This document shows, in pieces, positions 18,510 through 26,979 of a stretch of 64,000 bases of DNA. The translations under genes and the position numbers were made by a program. The stretch spans positions 595,925-659,924 of the forward strand of contig NZ_MUYG01000010.1 of the NCBI RefSeq assembly GCF_002155425.1, read 5' to 3'. This stretch comes from Erythrobacter donghaensis. Lineage in GTDB: Bacteria > Pseudomonadota > Alphaproteobacteria > Sphingomonadales > Sphingomonadaceae. The stretch's first letter is position 1; the number at the start of each line of letters is the position of its first letter. A model generated the notes under the pieces. That model was not told the origin of the DNA. It did not search any database and saw nothing but the letters and a program-made list of their open reading frames with translations.

Positions 18510-19268
18510 ATGATGATCGGGGCGGTGCCGGTGCTGCTCGCACTCGCCTTCGGGGTGACGGCGCTGCTCTACGCCAGTGTCGGCTTCGGCGGCGGGTCGA
18601 CTTATTCGGCGCTGCTGGCGCTGTCAGGGCTCGACTATCGCCTGCTGCCGCTGGTCAGCCTCGCCTGCAATATCGTGGTGGTGACGGGCGGGAGCATCCG
18701 CTTCGCCCGCGCCGGCGTGACCCCGTGGCGGAAGGCGCTGCTGATCGTGGCGCTGGGCGCTCCGGCGAGCTTTGCCGGGGGGCTCACGCCGATCAGGGAG
18801 GCGACCTTCCTCACGCTACTGGGCGCAAGCCTGGTGCTGACGGCGCTGACCATGCTGATCCCGGTGCGCGAAACAGCCGACGGCACGCCGACGCGCGCGG
18901 CCCGCTGGATGCCGCTCGCCGCCGTACCGCTGGGCTATTTTGCCGGGCTGGTGGGGATCGGCGGGGGGATCTTCCTCGCGCCGCTGCTGCATCTCGCCCG
19001 CTGGCACGAGCCGCGCGGGATTGCGGCGACGGCGAGCCTGTTCATCCTCGTCAACTCGCTGTTCGGCCTCGCCGGGCAGATGCTCAAGAACGGCCCCGAC
19101 CTGTTCGGCGCAGCGATAGGCGCGGCGCTGCCGCTGCTGGTCGCCGTAGTGATCGGCGGGCAGGTGGGGAGCCTGATGGCCGCGCGCCTGCTGCCGCCCC
19201 AATGGATCCGCTGGCTGACTGCGCTGCTGGTGCTGGTGGTGGGTGTGCGCCTGCTCGCCGGGGTTTGA
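18510..19268 (+). CDS. TSUP (TauE/SafE) family membrane permease
   Basis: 252-residue polytopic protein with about eight hydrophobic segments in two repeats and the glycine motifs ASVGFGGGSTYS and GLVGIGGGIFLAP typical of PF01925. Known members export or import sulfite, sulfonates or related anions; the substrate here is unknown. It is convergent with a YeeE/YedE-type transporter 4 bases away, itself a family linked to thiosulfate import, so sulfur anions are a reasonable guess. The start may be either of two adjacent ATGs (18510, 18513). Confidence 0.85.
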   Translation: MMIGAVPVLLALAFGVTALLYASVGFGGGSTYSALLALSGLDYRLLPLVSLACNIVVVTGGSIRFARAGVTPWRKALLIVALGAPASFAGGLTPIREATFLTLLGASLVLTALTMLIPVRETADGTPTRAARWMPLAAVPLGYFAGLVGIGGGIFLAPLLHLARWHEPRGIAATASLFILVNSLFGLAGQMLKNGPDLFGAAIGAALPLLVAVVIGGQVGSLMAARLLPPQWIRWLTALLVLVVGVRLLAGV

Positions 19269-19272
19269 GGCC

Positions 19273-20244
19273 TCAACCGCGCGCGCGGCGGATCATCAGC
19301 GCGGCAAACAGCGTCGCGACGAAGGCGGCATAGGCCAGCAGCAGATTGGGAAGCAGCAGTGTCACCCCGGTGAACAGCATCGTGTCGTTCCCGCCCGGCA
19401 CCAGCGTCGCGCCTGCGCCCATCAGCAGACCGCCGCTTGTCGCGCGGGCCCAATCGCTCCGGGAACCCTTGCGCAGCCGAAACATCCCGCCGGTTATCGC
19501 CGCAATCGTCATCCCTGCAAGCAGCACCAGCGGTCCGGCCCAGACTGCCAGCGTCAGCGCGCTTCTGCCATAGGCGAGATCGGCGATGCGACTGGTGTAA
19601 ACCCAGTTGCGGTCCGCCGCGAACAGCAGGCCCGAGGCGCCGCCGATCAGCCCCATCGCGATCAGCGGCGACCATCCGCCGCGCGGGCTTCGCCAGCCGA
19701 TCCGGCGATGGATGTAGCCGGTCGCCAGCACGGCCAGCATCCCGCCCACCGCCAGCGCCACCCCGGCATGGCCCACCAGTGGCGAGGGTGCGATTGCGCG
19801 CGGCGGCAGCATCAGCGCGGCGCTCGACATCTCCGGCCCGAGCAGCAGCGCCGCCGCGAACATCGCCGCGATCGTCGCCATGCGCGACAGGTCGCCTGCG
19901 GTCAGCGCGGCCAGCGTGCCCATTGCGCAGTAGCCGCTCAGCAGCGATCCCAGCCCGAACAGCACACCGCCCGCCACCGCGATGGCGTCGGGCGCAGTGC
20001 CGGGGATCATTGCGAAGGGCCGCGCGCCGCCGAGCCCGGCCAGCGCCATCACCACCATCGCCATCGCCGCCGCCAGCGTGAAGCCCGCAAGCCGGTGGAC
20101 CCGCCGCCGCTCGATCACTTCACGCACCGCGCGCAGCATGCACACGCCGCTGCGCTGGCTGGAATAGCCGATCAAGAAGAGCAGGGCGGTGGTTGAGAGC
20201 GGCAGCACGCTGCGAAGGATTAACGGGTGCGAGGCGCGATGCAA
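19273..20244 (-). CDS. YeeE/YedE family transporter
   Basis: About 323-residue integral membrane protein with some nine hydrophobic segments. Seen: conserved cysteine-bearing RSGVCM and LSGYCAMGTL and the late LVPGGNDTML motif, as in YeeE/YedE (PF04143) thiosulfate permeases. The start is uncertain: TTG at 20244 gives the longest form; GTG at 20208 would start right at the first membrane segment. Neither has a convincing Shine-Dalgarno. It is the last core gene before the tRNA-Asn island boundary at 20287. Confidence 0.8.
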   Translation of the reverse strand: MHRASHPLILRSVLPLSTTALLFLIGYSSQRSGVCMLRAVREVIERRRVHRLAGFTLAAAMAMVVMALAGLGGARPFAMIPGTAPDAIAVAGGVLFGLGSLLSGYCAMGTLAALTAGDLSRMATIAAMFAAALLLGPEMSSAALMLPPRAIAPSPLVGHAGVALAVGGMLAVLATGYIHRRIGWRSPRGGWSPLIAMGLIGGASGLLFAADRNWVYTSRIADLAYGRSALTLAVWAGPLVLLAGMTIAAITGGMFRLRKGSRSDWARATSGGLLMGAGATLVPGGNDTMLFTGVTLLLPNLLLAYAAFVATLFAALMIRRARG

Positions 20245-20286
20245 TGCGCGCTGCCGCTAGTGGCGGCGATTGTCTGAAAGGTCAGG

Positions 20287-20305
20287 AAAATGGCTCCCCG
20301 AGTAG
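20287..20305. repeat. left attachment-site repeat (tRNA-Asn 3' end copy)
   Basis: 19 bases identical to 30285-30303, in the same orientation. It contains the reverse complement of the last 17 tRNA-Asn bases including CCA. Beyond it the match to the tRNA decays (AATC against GATT), as expected at a crossover core. Confidence 0.8.
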
Positions 20306-20422
20306 AATCAAAATGCGCATCCAGTGGCAGCCAGAGACAACCGCAAATCTCAAAGAAATAGAAAGGGATAATCACGACCCTTGTTCGCTATTGGCCACTG
20401 CCAATCGCTCACAATCGCCCTA

Positions 20423-20448
20423 AAGTGTGGGGAAGAAAGTGGGGAAAG
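20423..20448 (+). repeat. putative integrase arm-type sites, left end
   Basis: Two tandem copies of an AAGTG(TG)GGGAA motif directly before the integrase remnant start codon. The first (20423-20434) is identical over 12 bases to 30222-30233 at the other island end. Confidence 0.5.
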
Positions 20449-20450
20449 AT

Positions 20451-20995
20451 ATGGGCAAGCTGACGGTCGCCAAGGTGAGAAACGCAAAGCCGGGTATGCC
20501 AAAGGTAACGCGGCGGGCCGATCTGCGCTGCTGTTCGCTGTCCTGACAGCGGCCCGCTCTGGTGAGGCGCGGCAAGCGACTTGGGAACAGATTGATCTGG
20601 AGGCCCGCACTTGGACCCTGCCATCCGAACTGATGAAAATGAAACGCCCCCATGTCGTTACCCTGTCCGATGCGGCGGTGGCGCTGCTGGAAGCCTACAC
20701 CCCCGAGGATATGCGCGAGGGCCTGATTTTCCGAGGCCTGCGAGGCAAGCCGCTTACCGACATGGCGCTTTCGCAAACTATGCGCAGCGCGGGCCGGACA
20801 GAAACCGTGCACGGCTTCCGTTCTTCTTTCAGGGATTGGGCAGCCGAGAAAATGCCGACCATCCCCGCGATGGTGGCGGAAATGGCGCTGGCGCACAAAG
20901 TCGGCACGGCGACCGAACAGGCCTATCTGCGCAGCGATCTGCGCGACATGCGCCGCGCCCTGATGGAGGCATGGGGTCGCCACGTTGCCCCCTAG
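20451..20995 (+). pseudogene. tyrosine recombinase (P4-type integrase) remnant
   Basis: The first codons from ATG 20451 read MGKLTVAKVRNAKPGM, a typical start of tRNA-targeting integrases with a DUF4102 N-terminus. The frame then hits a stop near 20545. In another frame, from about 20505 to 20995, lies the C-terminal catalytic domain: TAARSGEARQATWEQIDLE (first catalytic Arg), TVHGFRSSFRDWAAE (H-x-x-R) and HKVGTATEQAYLRSD (final Tyr). About 200-250 residues between the two parts are missing, so an internal deletion with frame change has killed the gene. Confidence 0.8.
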
Positions 20996-21067
20996 CTGTC
21001 TGGCGTGGCGGACAACGTGACCGTGATTGGCAAGGCTGCTACAGCTTGACATAATTTCTGAAGACGA

Positions 21068-21559
21068 ATGGAAGCGGTCACCTTGGTAGGAGAAAGGGTA
21101 TTGCGTCAGCTAGGCTTAGTGCTTGGATGCATATTGTGCCTGACGGGCTGCTCCAGTTCTGTTGCTCCTTACTACTTGGATTGCAGTATCAGCCAAATCG
21201 GTCGCCACCAAGATGGGAGCCTAATTGAAAAGGAATTTTCCGAGAAATTCTTCATTGATGAAGACGGTCTCGTTTCGCGATCTGAAAATGGTTTCAATTG
21301 GACCAAATGTCTTGGTGATTGCTCATCGAAGCTTAGTGAGGATTATTTGAAGATAAATACAAGTTATACATATGAATCTCTTGGTAACCTCGTTCAAAGC
21401 GATAGTAGTATAAGAATTAATTTGGACAAACTGTCGCTTTCTGGTTCGGCTTCGATCGACTTCATTGAGGCTGAGGGCAATAGCTTGGTTTACCGAGGAA
21501 CTCTTTCTGGGGCTTGCACGCGCAAACTCGCGTCTCCCGGAAAAAATCATCCAACATGA
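21068..21559 (+). CDS. lipoprotein of unknown function
   Basis: 163 residues. A lipobox LTGC (Cys28) follows a hydrophobic segment, so it is probably an acylated envelope protein. The mature part is polar, rich in Ser/Asn, with four further cysteines (two in KCLGDC), suggesting disulfides. No family recognised. Base composition is clearly lower in GC than everything around it, with AT-rich codons such as AAT, ATA and TTA, which points to transfer from another source within the island. Confidence 0.6.
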   Translation: MEAVTLVGERVLRQLGLVLGCILCLTGCSSSVAPYYLDCSISQIGRHQDGSLIEKEFSEKFFIDEDGLVSRSENGFNWTKCLGDCSSKLSEDYLKINTSYTYESLGNLVQSDSSIRINLDKLSLSGSASIDFIEAEGNSLVYRGTLSGACTRKLASPGKNHPT

Positions 21560-21674
21560 TTCTCGGGAGCAACCCGACCCTTTAAGCTATGGGGTCTGCG
21601 ACTAAAGCTATCAGTCACTTGGCGGCTGGCAGCGGCGCGGTTATGCCTTTGGCCAGAGGGGCACCGCACCGGAC

Positions 21675-23556
21675 ATGACCGTATCAGAATTCATCGCCAA
21701 GTGGGGCGGCGTGACCGGCGGGGCCGAGCGCGCTAACCTCGGGCAATTCATCAATGACATGTGCCAAGCCTTAGGCCCCTCTCCCCGATCCGGCAGAGGG
21801 CGGGGTGCTGTCCGATTACCAATTTGAGGGGCCGGTGCCGGGTGGCGGTATTGGCGGCAACACCGGCGCGATCGACCTTTACAAAAAGGGCTGTTTCGTT
21901 CTGGAGGGCAAGCAATCCCGCCTTAGCGAAGCCGACAAGGCGCAAGCGCAGCTGTTTGACATTGGCGACAGCGCTCCAGCCGCGCCCTCTGGTGCCCGCT
22001 ATGACAAGCTGATGCGCGAGGCGCTGGCACAGGCCAAGCGTTATGCAGTCAACCTGCCAGCGAACCATCCTTGGCCCCCGTTCCTGATTGTCTGCGATGT
22101 GGGCCGCGCTTTCGAACTCTATTTCGATTGGTCCGGCAACGGGCGTGGCTATGGCTATTTCCCCGATCAAACGTCCTACCGGCTGGAACTGCACCGCTTC
22201 GCCGAGCCCGATGTGCAGGACACAATCCGCGCGATCTGGACCAACCCTGCCAGCATCGATCCCCGCGCCAAGTCTGCCGAGGTGTCGCGCGACATTGCCA
22301 AGCGGCTCGCTGCCGTGTCGCAATGGCTGGAGCGGGTGCAGCGTCTCAAAACCGACAAGGCAACGGATAGCGAGCGCAGCCTTGCAATCGAAGAAACCGC
22401 CCTTTTCCTGATGCGGATTATCTTCTGCATGTTTGCCGAGGATGTGGGGCTGCTGCCCAAAGACAGCTTCACGAAATTTCTGGAAAGGGCGGTGGAGAAC
22501 GAAGCCGCCTTCGAACCCGAATTGCGCGCCCTGTGGACTGTGATCGGCAAGCCCGATGGCGAGCGCTACGCCTCGGCAATCGGCACCGAGGTGCGCTATT
22601 TCAATGGCGGCCTGTTCGCATCAGCGCAGACCTACAGCCTCTCCAATTCCGATCGGGGCGAACTGCTGGAGGCGGCGCGCAAGGATTGGCGAAAGGTTGA
22701 ACCCGCCATTTTCGGCACCCTGCTAGAGCAAGCCCTAACCCCCAGCGAGCGGGCAAAGTTGGGGGCGCATTACACCCCGCGCCCATATGTGGAGCGGCTG
22801 GTGCAGGCGACCATTATGGACGTTCTGGAGGCCGAATGGGACACGGTGCAGCACCCCGCCGAGGGCGCGCCCGATTTGGCAGCGGTGCAGGCCTTCCATG
22901 ACCGGCTGTGCGCCCTGCGCATTCTGGACCCCGCCTGCGGCACCGGCAATTTCCTTTATGTCGCGATGGAAAACCTGATGCGGCTGGAAAGCGATGTGCT
23001 GGAAACCATCAGCCAGCTGGGGGGTAATGCCGAGCCCTGTGTGGGGCCGCAGCAATTTCTGGGGCTGGAGTTGAACCCCCGCGCTGCCGTGATTGCCGAA
23101 CTGGTGCTGTGGATTGGCTGGCTGCGCTGGCGCATGAATAACAATCCCGATGCTGCGCCCGATCCGGTGCTCAAGCAATTCGGCAACATCAATTTTGGCG
23201 GGCACGCGGGCTTTGATGCGGTGTTGCGCCGCACCCCTACGGGCGAGCCGGATACGGAAAACCCGATGATCCCCGACTGGCCAGAGGCGGATTTCATCAT
23301 CGGGAACCCGCCCTTTATCGGGGGCAAGGATATTCGCTCCAGCCTTGGCGGTGACTATGCCGAGGCGCTGTGGAAAGCGAACCCGCGCGTTCCCAAATCG
23401 GCCGATTTCGTCATGCAATGGTGGGACCGCGCGGCGCATATTCTGGCGGCGGAAGATAGCCCGCTGATCCGGTTCGGCTTTGTCACCACAAATAGCATTA
23501 CCCAGACATTCAGCCGCCGCGTGATCGAAAACTATCTGGAGCCCCAAGCTGCCGTG
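21675..23556 (+). pseudogene. MmeI-like DNA methyltransferase/endonuclease, frameshifted and truncated
   Basis: Remnant of a type IIG-like enzyme. ATG 21675 opens MTVSEFIAKWGGVTGG; the frame is lost near 21774-21780 and homology resumes one frame over (LSDYQFEGPVPGG). Seen after that: a nuclease-like IDLYKKGCFVLEGKQ, then methyltransferase motif I DPACGTGNFLY and motif IV NPPFIGG. The target-recognition C-terminus is gone: recognisable sequence ends at about 23556 (VIENYLEPQAAV) and the frame then runs antisense through the next gene. Both lesions make it non-functional as a full enzyme. Confidence 0.75.
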
Positions 23557-23578
23557 TCTGACCCGCCGAGCATGGCCG

Positions 23579-24025
23579 TCAGAATTCCGGCTTGTTACCT
23601 TCCTGAATCAGCGCAGCGATGCGGTTCAGGTATTCGAGGGAATACTGGGTCATCGGCTCGAGCGCCTCGCGCCCGACCGGCTCGATGTGCCAAAAGCCTT
23701 TCGCATCCCTCCTGATCCAGCCGCGCTGCGCCATCTGCTTAAGTTTGCGCCTTGCGGTCTCGCGCGGGATTCCGGTGATCTGGGCGATCGAGAAGGTGTT
23801 GAGCGGGGTATAGAAGGCATCGCGCCTGTCCAACATGCGGAACGCCTTGAACGAGAGGTTTTCCGGTATCCGGCCGCGCGGCAGGGCCGCCGAACCGACC
23901 ACCGCCATAATGAGGGCGGCATCGAGATCGCCCTTAAATGCGGCGCGCAGGCGCGTGAGAAAAGCGATCAGGCCGTCGACATGCGCCGGCCAGACCCGAC
24001 CGAACCTTTCCTGCGAAAACCCCAT
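23579..24025 (-). CDS. winged-helix transcriptional regulator
   Basis: 148 residues. The central winged helix-turn-helix is FSIAQITGIPRETARRKLKQMAQRGWI followed by a short wing (RRDAKGFW); flanking helices may dimerise. It resembles MarR/Crp-type wHTH proteins, but I cannot name the family. The ATG at 24025 is chosen; longer extensions run through the operator region. It is divergent from the porin operon, with a perfect 17-bp palindrome in the shared promoter region 39 bases upstream of its start, so autoregulation and control of the porin operon are likely. Confidence 0.7.
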   Translation of the reverse strand: MGFSQERFGRVWPAHVDGLIAFLTRLRAAFKGDLDAALIMAVVGSAALPRGRIPENLSFKAFRMLDRRDAFYTPLNTFSIAQITGIPRETARRKLKQMAQRGWIRRDAKGFWHIEPVGREALEPMTQYSLEYLNRIAALIQEGNKPEF

Positions 24026-24063
24026 GCGACTCTCCGACCTTTGACCTCGTCCACAATAGACCC

Positions 24064-24080
24064 TTGCCCAAAATGGGCAA
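24064..24080. promoter_or_regulatory. palindromic operator candidate, TTGCCCA-aaa-TGGGCAA
   Basis: Perfect 7-3-7 inverted repeat in the 126-base region between the divergent regulator and porin genes. On the minus strand its TTGCCC could serve as a -35 element with TATTGT 16 bases on as -10, so a bound protein would block the regulator promoter. Twelve of its bases recur at 30046-30057. Confidence 0.6.
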
Positions 24081-24151
24081 TGTCCTGCTTGCCATGGCGC
24101 CGAGGGTGGCAAATCCTTGTGTGCTGGGGCGCAGGGAGGTGGGAAGCCGAC

Positions 24152-25639
24152 ATGAACTTTCTAAAGCACCGGCGAAATCGCCAAGGCGCGGTGTTGGCAG
24201 GCAGGTCGGCCTATGCCTTGGCGGTGGCCGGCGCCGCCTTGACGAGCGCCACACCTCTGGCCGCGCAGGAGCGCGATCCGATGGTGCTCGTCGATGAAGG
24301 CCCGGTGACGATCCGCACCCATATCCAGGGCGGGGTCAACGCCGTGGCCGAGACCAACCTGTTCTGGAACCTGTCGGATGCCTTCGCACCGCAGGAGGGC
24401 TTCGATCCCGACACCCAGTGGCTCGAATTCTATTTCAAGCCCGGGGTCAGTTTCACCACCAACGGCGACGGCCCGGCCAAGGCCTATGGCAAGGTTTCGG
24501 GCGTTGCCTCCTACACCGAAGGAACCGACGGGTTCGATTTTCGCAACCAGGGCGCTGTCACGCTCGAGGAGGCCTATGTCGGGCTGACCATCGCAGCCGT
24601 CGGAGATCTGGAATTCGACGTTTCGGTCGGCGCGCGCGAATTGAAGCTCGGCACAGGCATGCTGATCGCCAGCGGCGGATCGAGCGGCTTCGAGCTTGGC
24701 GCGCTCAAGTTCGGACCGCGCAAGGCCTGGGACATGTCCGCAATCGCACGGATCAGCAAGGGCGGCACCGCATTCACCGGCTTCTTTCTCAACCCCAACG
24801 AACGCCCGGTGATCGACAACGAGAACCGGCTTTTCGGGGCCGATTTGCGCCACGACTTTGCCGGCGGGGGTTTCGTCGGCGGCAGTTTCATCTCGGTCAC
24901 GCAGAGCGGCACGCCCTATATCCAGGCCGCCCCCGGCGGCGTGGGCGCGCCGACCTTCCTGCCGGGCGGGCGCGACGGCACCAACACGGTCAATTTCTAT
25001 GCCGCCACCGGCAAGATGGACGGTGCGCTGGAAAACTGGCGCTTCGCGATCGACGGGGCCTACCAGTGGAACGACCGGCTCGACATGACAGCCTGGGCCG
25101 GACGGGTGCAGGTCGGCTATACTTTCGCCGAGGCCAAATGGCGCCCCTCGATCACCTACAGCTACCAGACCTTCTCCGGCGACGATCCCGACACCCCCGA
25201 ACTCGAACGCTTCGACCCGCTGTTCTACGAGGGCTCGCCCAGCGCCTGGTCGACCGGCTCGAAGTCATCGATGGTGTTCATCAATTCCAACGTCCGCTCG
25301 CACGGGGTGGCCTTGCGGGGGCAGCCCTCGCCCAAGGACACGCTGACGCTGCGCTACAACCACATCCGCGCGAACGAGCTGCGCAGCCCGCTGCAATTCG
25401 GGCAGGCCGAGCGCATCGACTTCGGCACCGGGGGCGATCTTGCCAACCTCGTGGTCGGGGTCACCGATGCCCACGTCTCGGATGACCTGTTCCTCGAATA
25501 CAGCAGGATCATCACCCGCAACCTGTTCCTCACTGCCGGCCTCAGCATCTCCGAGCCGGGCGAGGGGATCGAGAACACCGTGCCGGGCGGGGTGCCCGCA
25601 TGGACCGGAGGATTCGTCAATGTCGTCTTCAATTTCTAG
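24152..25639 (+). CDS. AlgE-like outer-membrane beta-barrel porin
   Basis: 495 residues. An N-terminal signal peptide (about 1-40, ending LAAQE) is followed by alternating amphipathic strands rich in Gly and aromatics, ending in NVVFNF, the usual C-terminal Phe of outer-membrane barrels. Landmarks such as VGARELKLGTGMLIASGG, YTFAEAKWRPSITYSYQTFSGDD and FDPLFYEG recall the alginate-export (AlgE-like) porin superfamily. The substrate is unknown; no alginate genes are nearby. First gene of a three-gene operon; the next gene starts inside its last 20 bases. Confidence 0.7.
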   Translation: MNFLKHRRNRQGAVLAGRSAYALAVAGAALTSATPLAAQERDPMVLVDEGPVTIRTHIQGGVNAVAETNLFWNLSDAFAPQEGFDPDTQWLEFYFKPGVSFTTNGDGPAKAYGKVSGVASYTEGTDGFDFRNQGAVTLEEAYVGLTIAAVGDLEFDVSVGARELKLGTGMLIASGGSSGFELGALKFGPRKAWDMSAIARISKGGTAFTGFFLNPNERPVIDNENRLFGADLRHDFAGGGFVGGSFISVTQSGTPYIQAAPGGVGAPTFLPGGRDGTNTVNFYAATGKMDGALENWRFAIDGAYQWNDRLDMTAWAGRVQVGYTFAEAKWRPSITYSYQTFSGDDPDTPELERFDPLFYEGSPSAWSTGSKSSMVFINSNVRSHGVALRGQPSPKDTLTLRYNHIRANELRSPLQFGQAERIDFGTGGDLANLVVGVTDAHVSDDLFLEYSRIITRNLFLTAGLSISEPGEGIENTVPGGVPAWTGGFVNVVFNF

Positions 25640-26960
25640 GCTCGCCCTTTCTTCGTCGCTGGCATTGACCGCCGCGCTGTTACCCACTGCCGGTGCGGCA
25701 CAGCAGACGCCGCTTTCGGCGCAGGAATCCGACCCGCGGGTGATGGGCTGGATGCAGGGCTTCCCGCCGCCGGCCGACAAGATCATCACCCAGCCGGATT
25801 CGGTCTATTTCAGCTTCCCCAAGCTGCGCTGGTCGGTGTGCCACCTGCGCGAATTCCTGCCGACCGAGGAAATCAGCCGCGGGACAGGCGCGCCGGTGCC
25901 GCTGCCCTATCCCTCGCCCAGCGTCTTTGCCGATGAACGCGCCAAGATTGACGCGCTGACCTTCATGCCGATCGGCGGAACGACGCCGATGACATGGGAG
26001 CAATCGCTCTACGCCAATTATACCGACGGCATTCTTGTGCTGCACAAGGGCAAGGTCGTCTATGAACGCTATTTCGGCTGTCTCGACGAGGGCGGCAAGC
26101 ACGCAGCAATGTCGATGACCAAATCGGTCACCGGCCTGCTGGCGCAGATCCTGGTGGCCGAGGGCAAGCTCGACGAGACGAAGCGAGTGCGCGACATCAT
26201 CCCGGAAATCGGCGACAGCGCCTTTGCCAGCGCCACCATCCGTCAGGTGATGGATATGACCACAGGGGTCAAATATTCGGAGAACTATTCCGACCCCAAC
26301 GCCGACATCTGGCTCTATTCGAAAGCCGCCAGCCCGCTGCCCAAGCCCGCTGGCTATTCCGGCCCGGACGGTTACTGGGAATATCTCCAGCGGGTGCAGC
26401 CGGAGGGCAAGCACGGCGACGCCTTCCACTACAAAACGATCAATTCCGACATGCTTGGCTGGATCATTTCGCGCGTCAGCGGCAAGTCGGTGACCGACCT
26501 GGCCTCGGAACGCCTGTGGCAGCGCATGGGCGCCGAACAGGACGCCTATCAGACGGTCGACGGCAAGGGCGTGCCCTTTGCCGGCGGCGGCATTTCGGCG
26601 GGCTTGCGCGATCTCGGGCGGCTCGGCCAGCTGATGCTGAACAAGGGCGAGATCAACGGCGAGCGGCTGTTCCCTGCCGAGGTCACGGAACACATCGCCA
26701 AGGGCGGCGATCCGGCCAAGTTCGCCGGCTTCCCGACCATTCCGGGCGGCAGCTACACCAGCCAATGGTGGGTGTTCCATAACAAGCACGGTGCCTATGC
26801 CGCGCGCGGCGTGCACGGGCAGACGATCTATGTCGATCCGACGGCGGAAATGGTGCTGGTGCGGTTCGCGTCCTTCCCCGCCGCACAGAACGGCCGGATC
26901 GATCCGACCTCGTTGCCGGCCTATCAGGCGCTGGCCGAATATCTGATGACGAAGGACTGA
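25620..26960 (+). CDS. NylB/beta-lactamase-like serine hydrolase, exported
   Basis: 446 residues with a Sec signal peptide (SRLALSSSLALTAALLPTAGAAQQ). Penicillin-binding-fold catalytic motifs are present: SxxK in MSMTKSVTG (Ser165, Lys168), the Tyr/Asn element HYKTINSD, and a final HGQTIYVDP strand. Overall it looks like COG1680 proteins near 6-aminohexanoate-dimer hydrolase (NylB) and class C enzymes, so it may cleave an amide or ester in the periplasm. It starts 20 bases before the porin stop, implying coupled translation. The substrate cannot be read. Confidence 0.8.
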   Translation: MSSSISRLALSSSLALTAALLPTAGAAQQTPLSAQESDPRVMGWMQGFPPPADKIITQPDSVYFSFPKLRWSVCHLREFLPTEEISRGTGAPVPLPYPSPSVFADERAKIDALTFMPIGGTTPMTWEQSLYANYTDGILVLHKGKVVYERYFGCLDEGGKHAAMSMTKSVTGLLAQILVAEGKLDETKRVRDIIPEIGDSAFASATIRQVMDMTTGVKYSENYSDPNADIWLYSKAASPLPKPAGYSGPDGYWEYLQRVQPEGKHGDAFHYKTINSDMLGWIISRVSGKSVTDLASERLWQRMGAEQDAYQTVDGKGVPFAGGGISAGLRDLGRLGQLMLNKGEINGERLFPAEVTEHIAKGGDPAKFAGFPTIPGGSYTSQWWVFHNKHGAYAARGVHGQTIYVDPTAEMVLVRFASFPAAQNGRIDPTSLPAYQALAEYLMTKD

Positions 26961-26979
26961 CCGCCGGGAGGGCGAAACC

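Noticed and set aside
24152..25639. Alginate secretion locus
   Set aside because: Only the porin resembles AlgE; no alginate polymerase, epimerase or acetylase genes are nearby.
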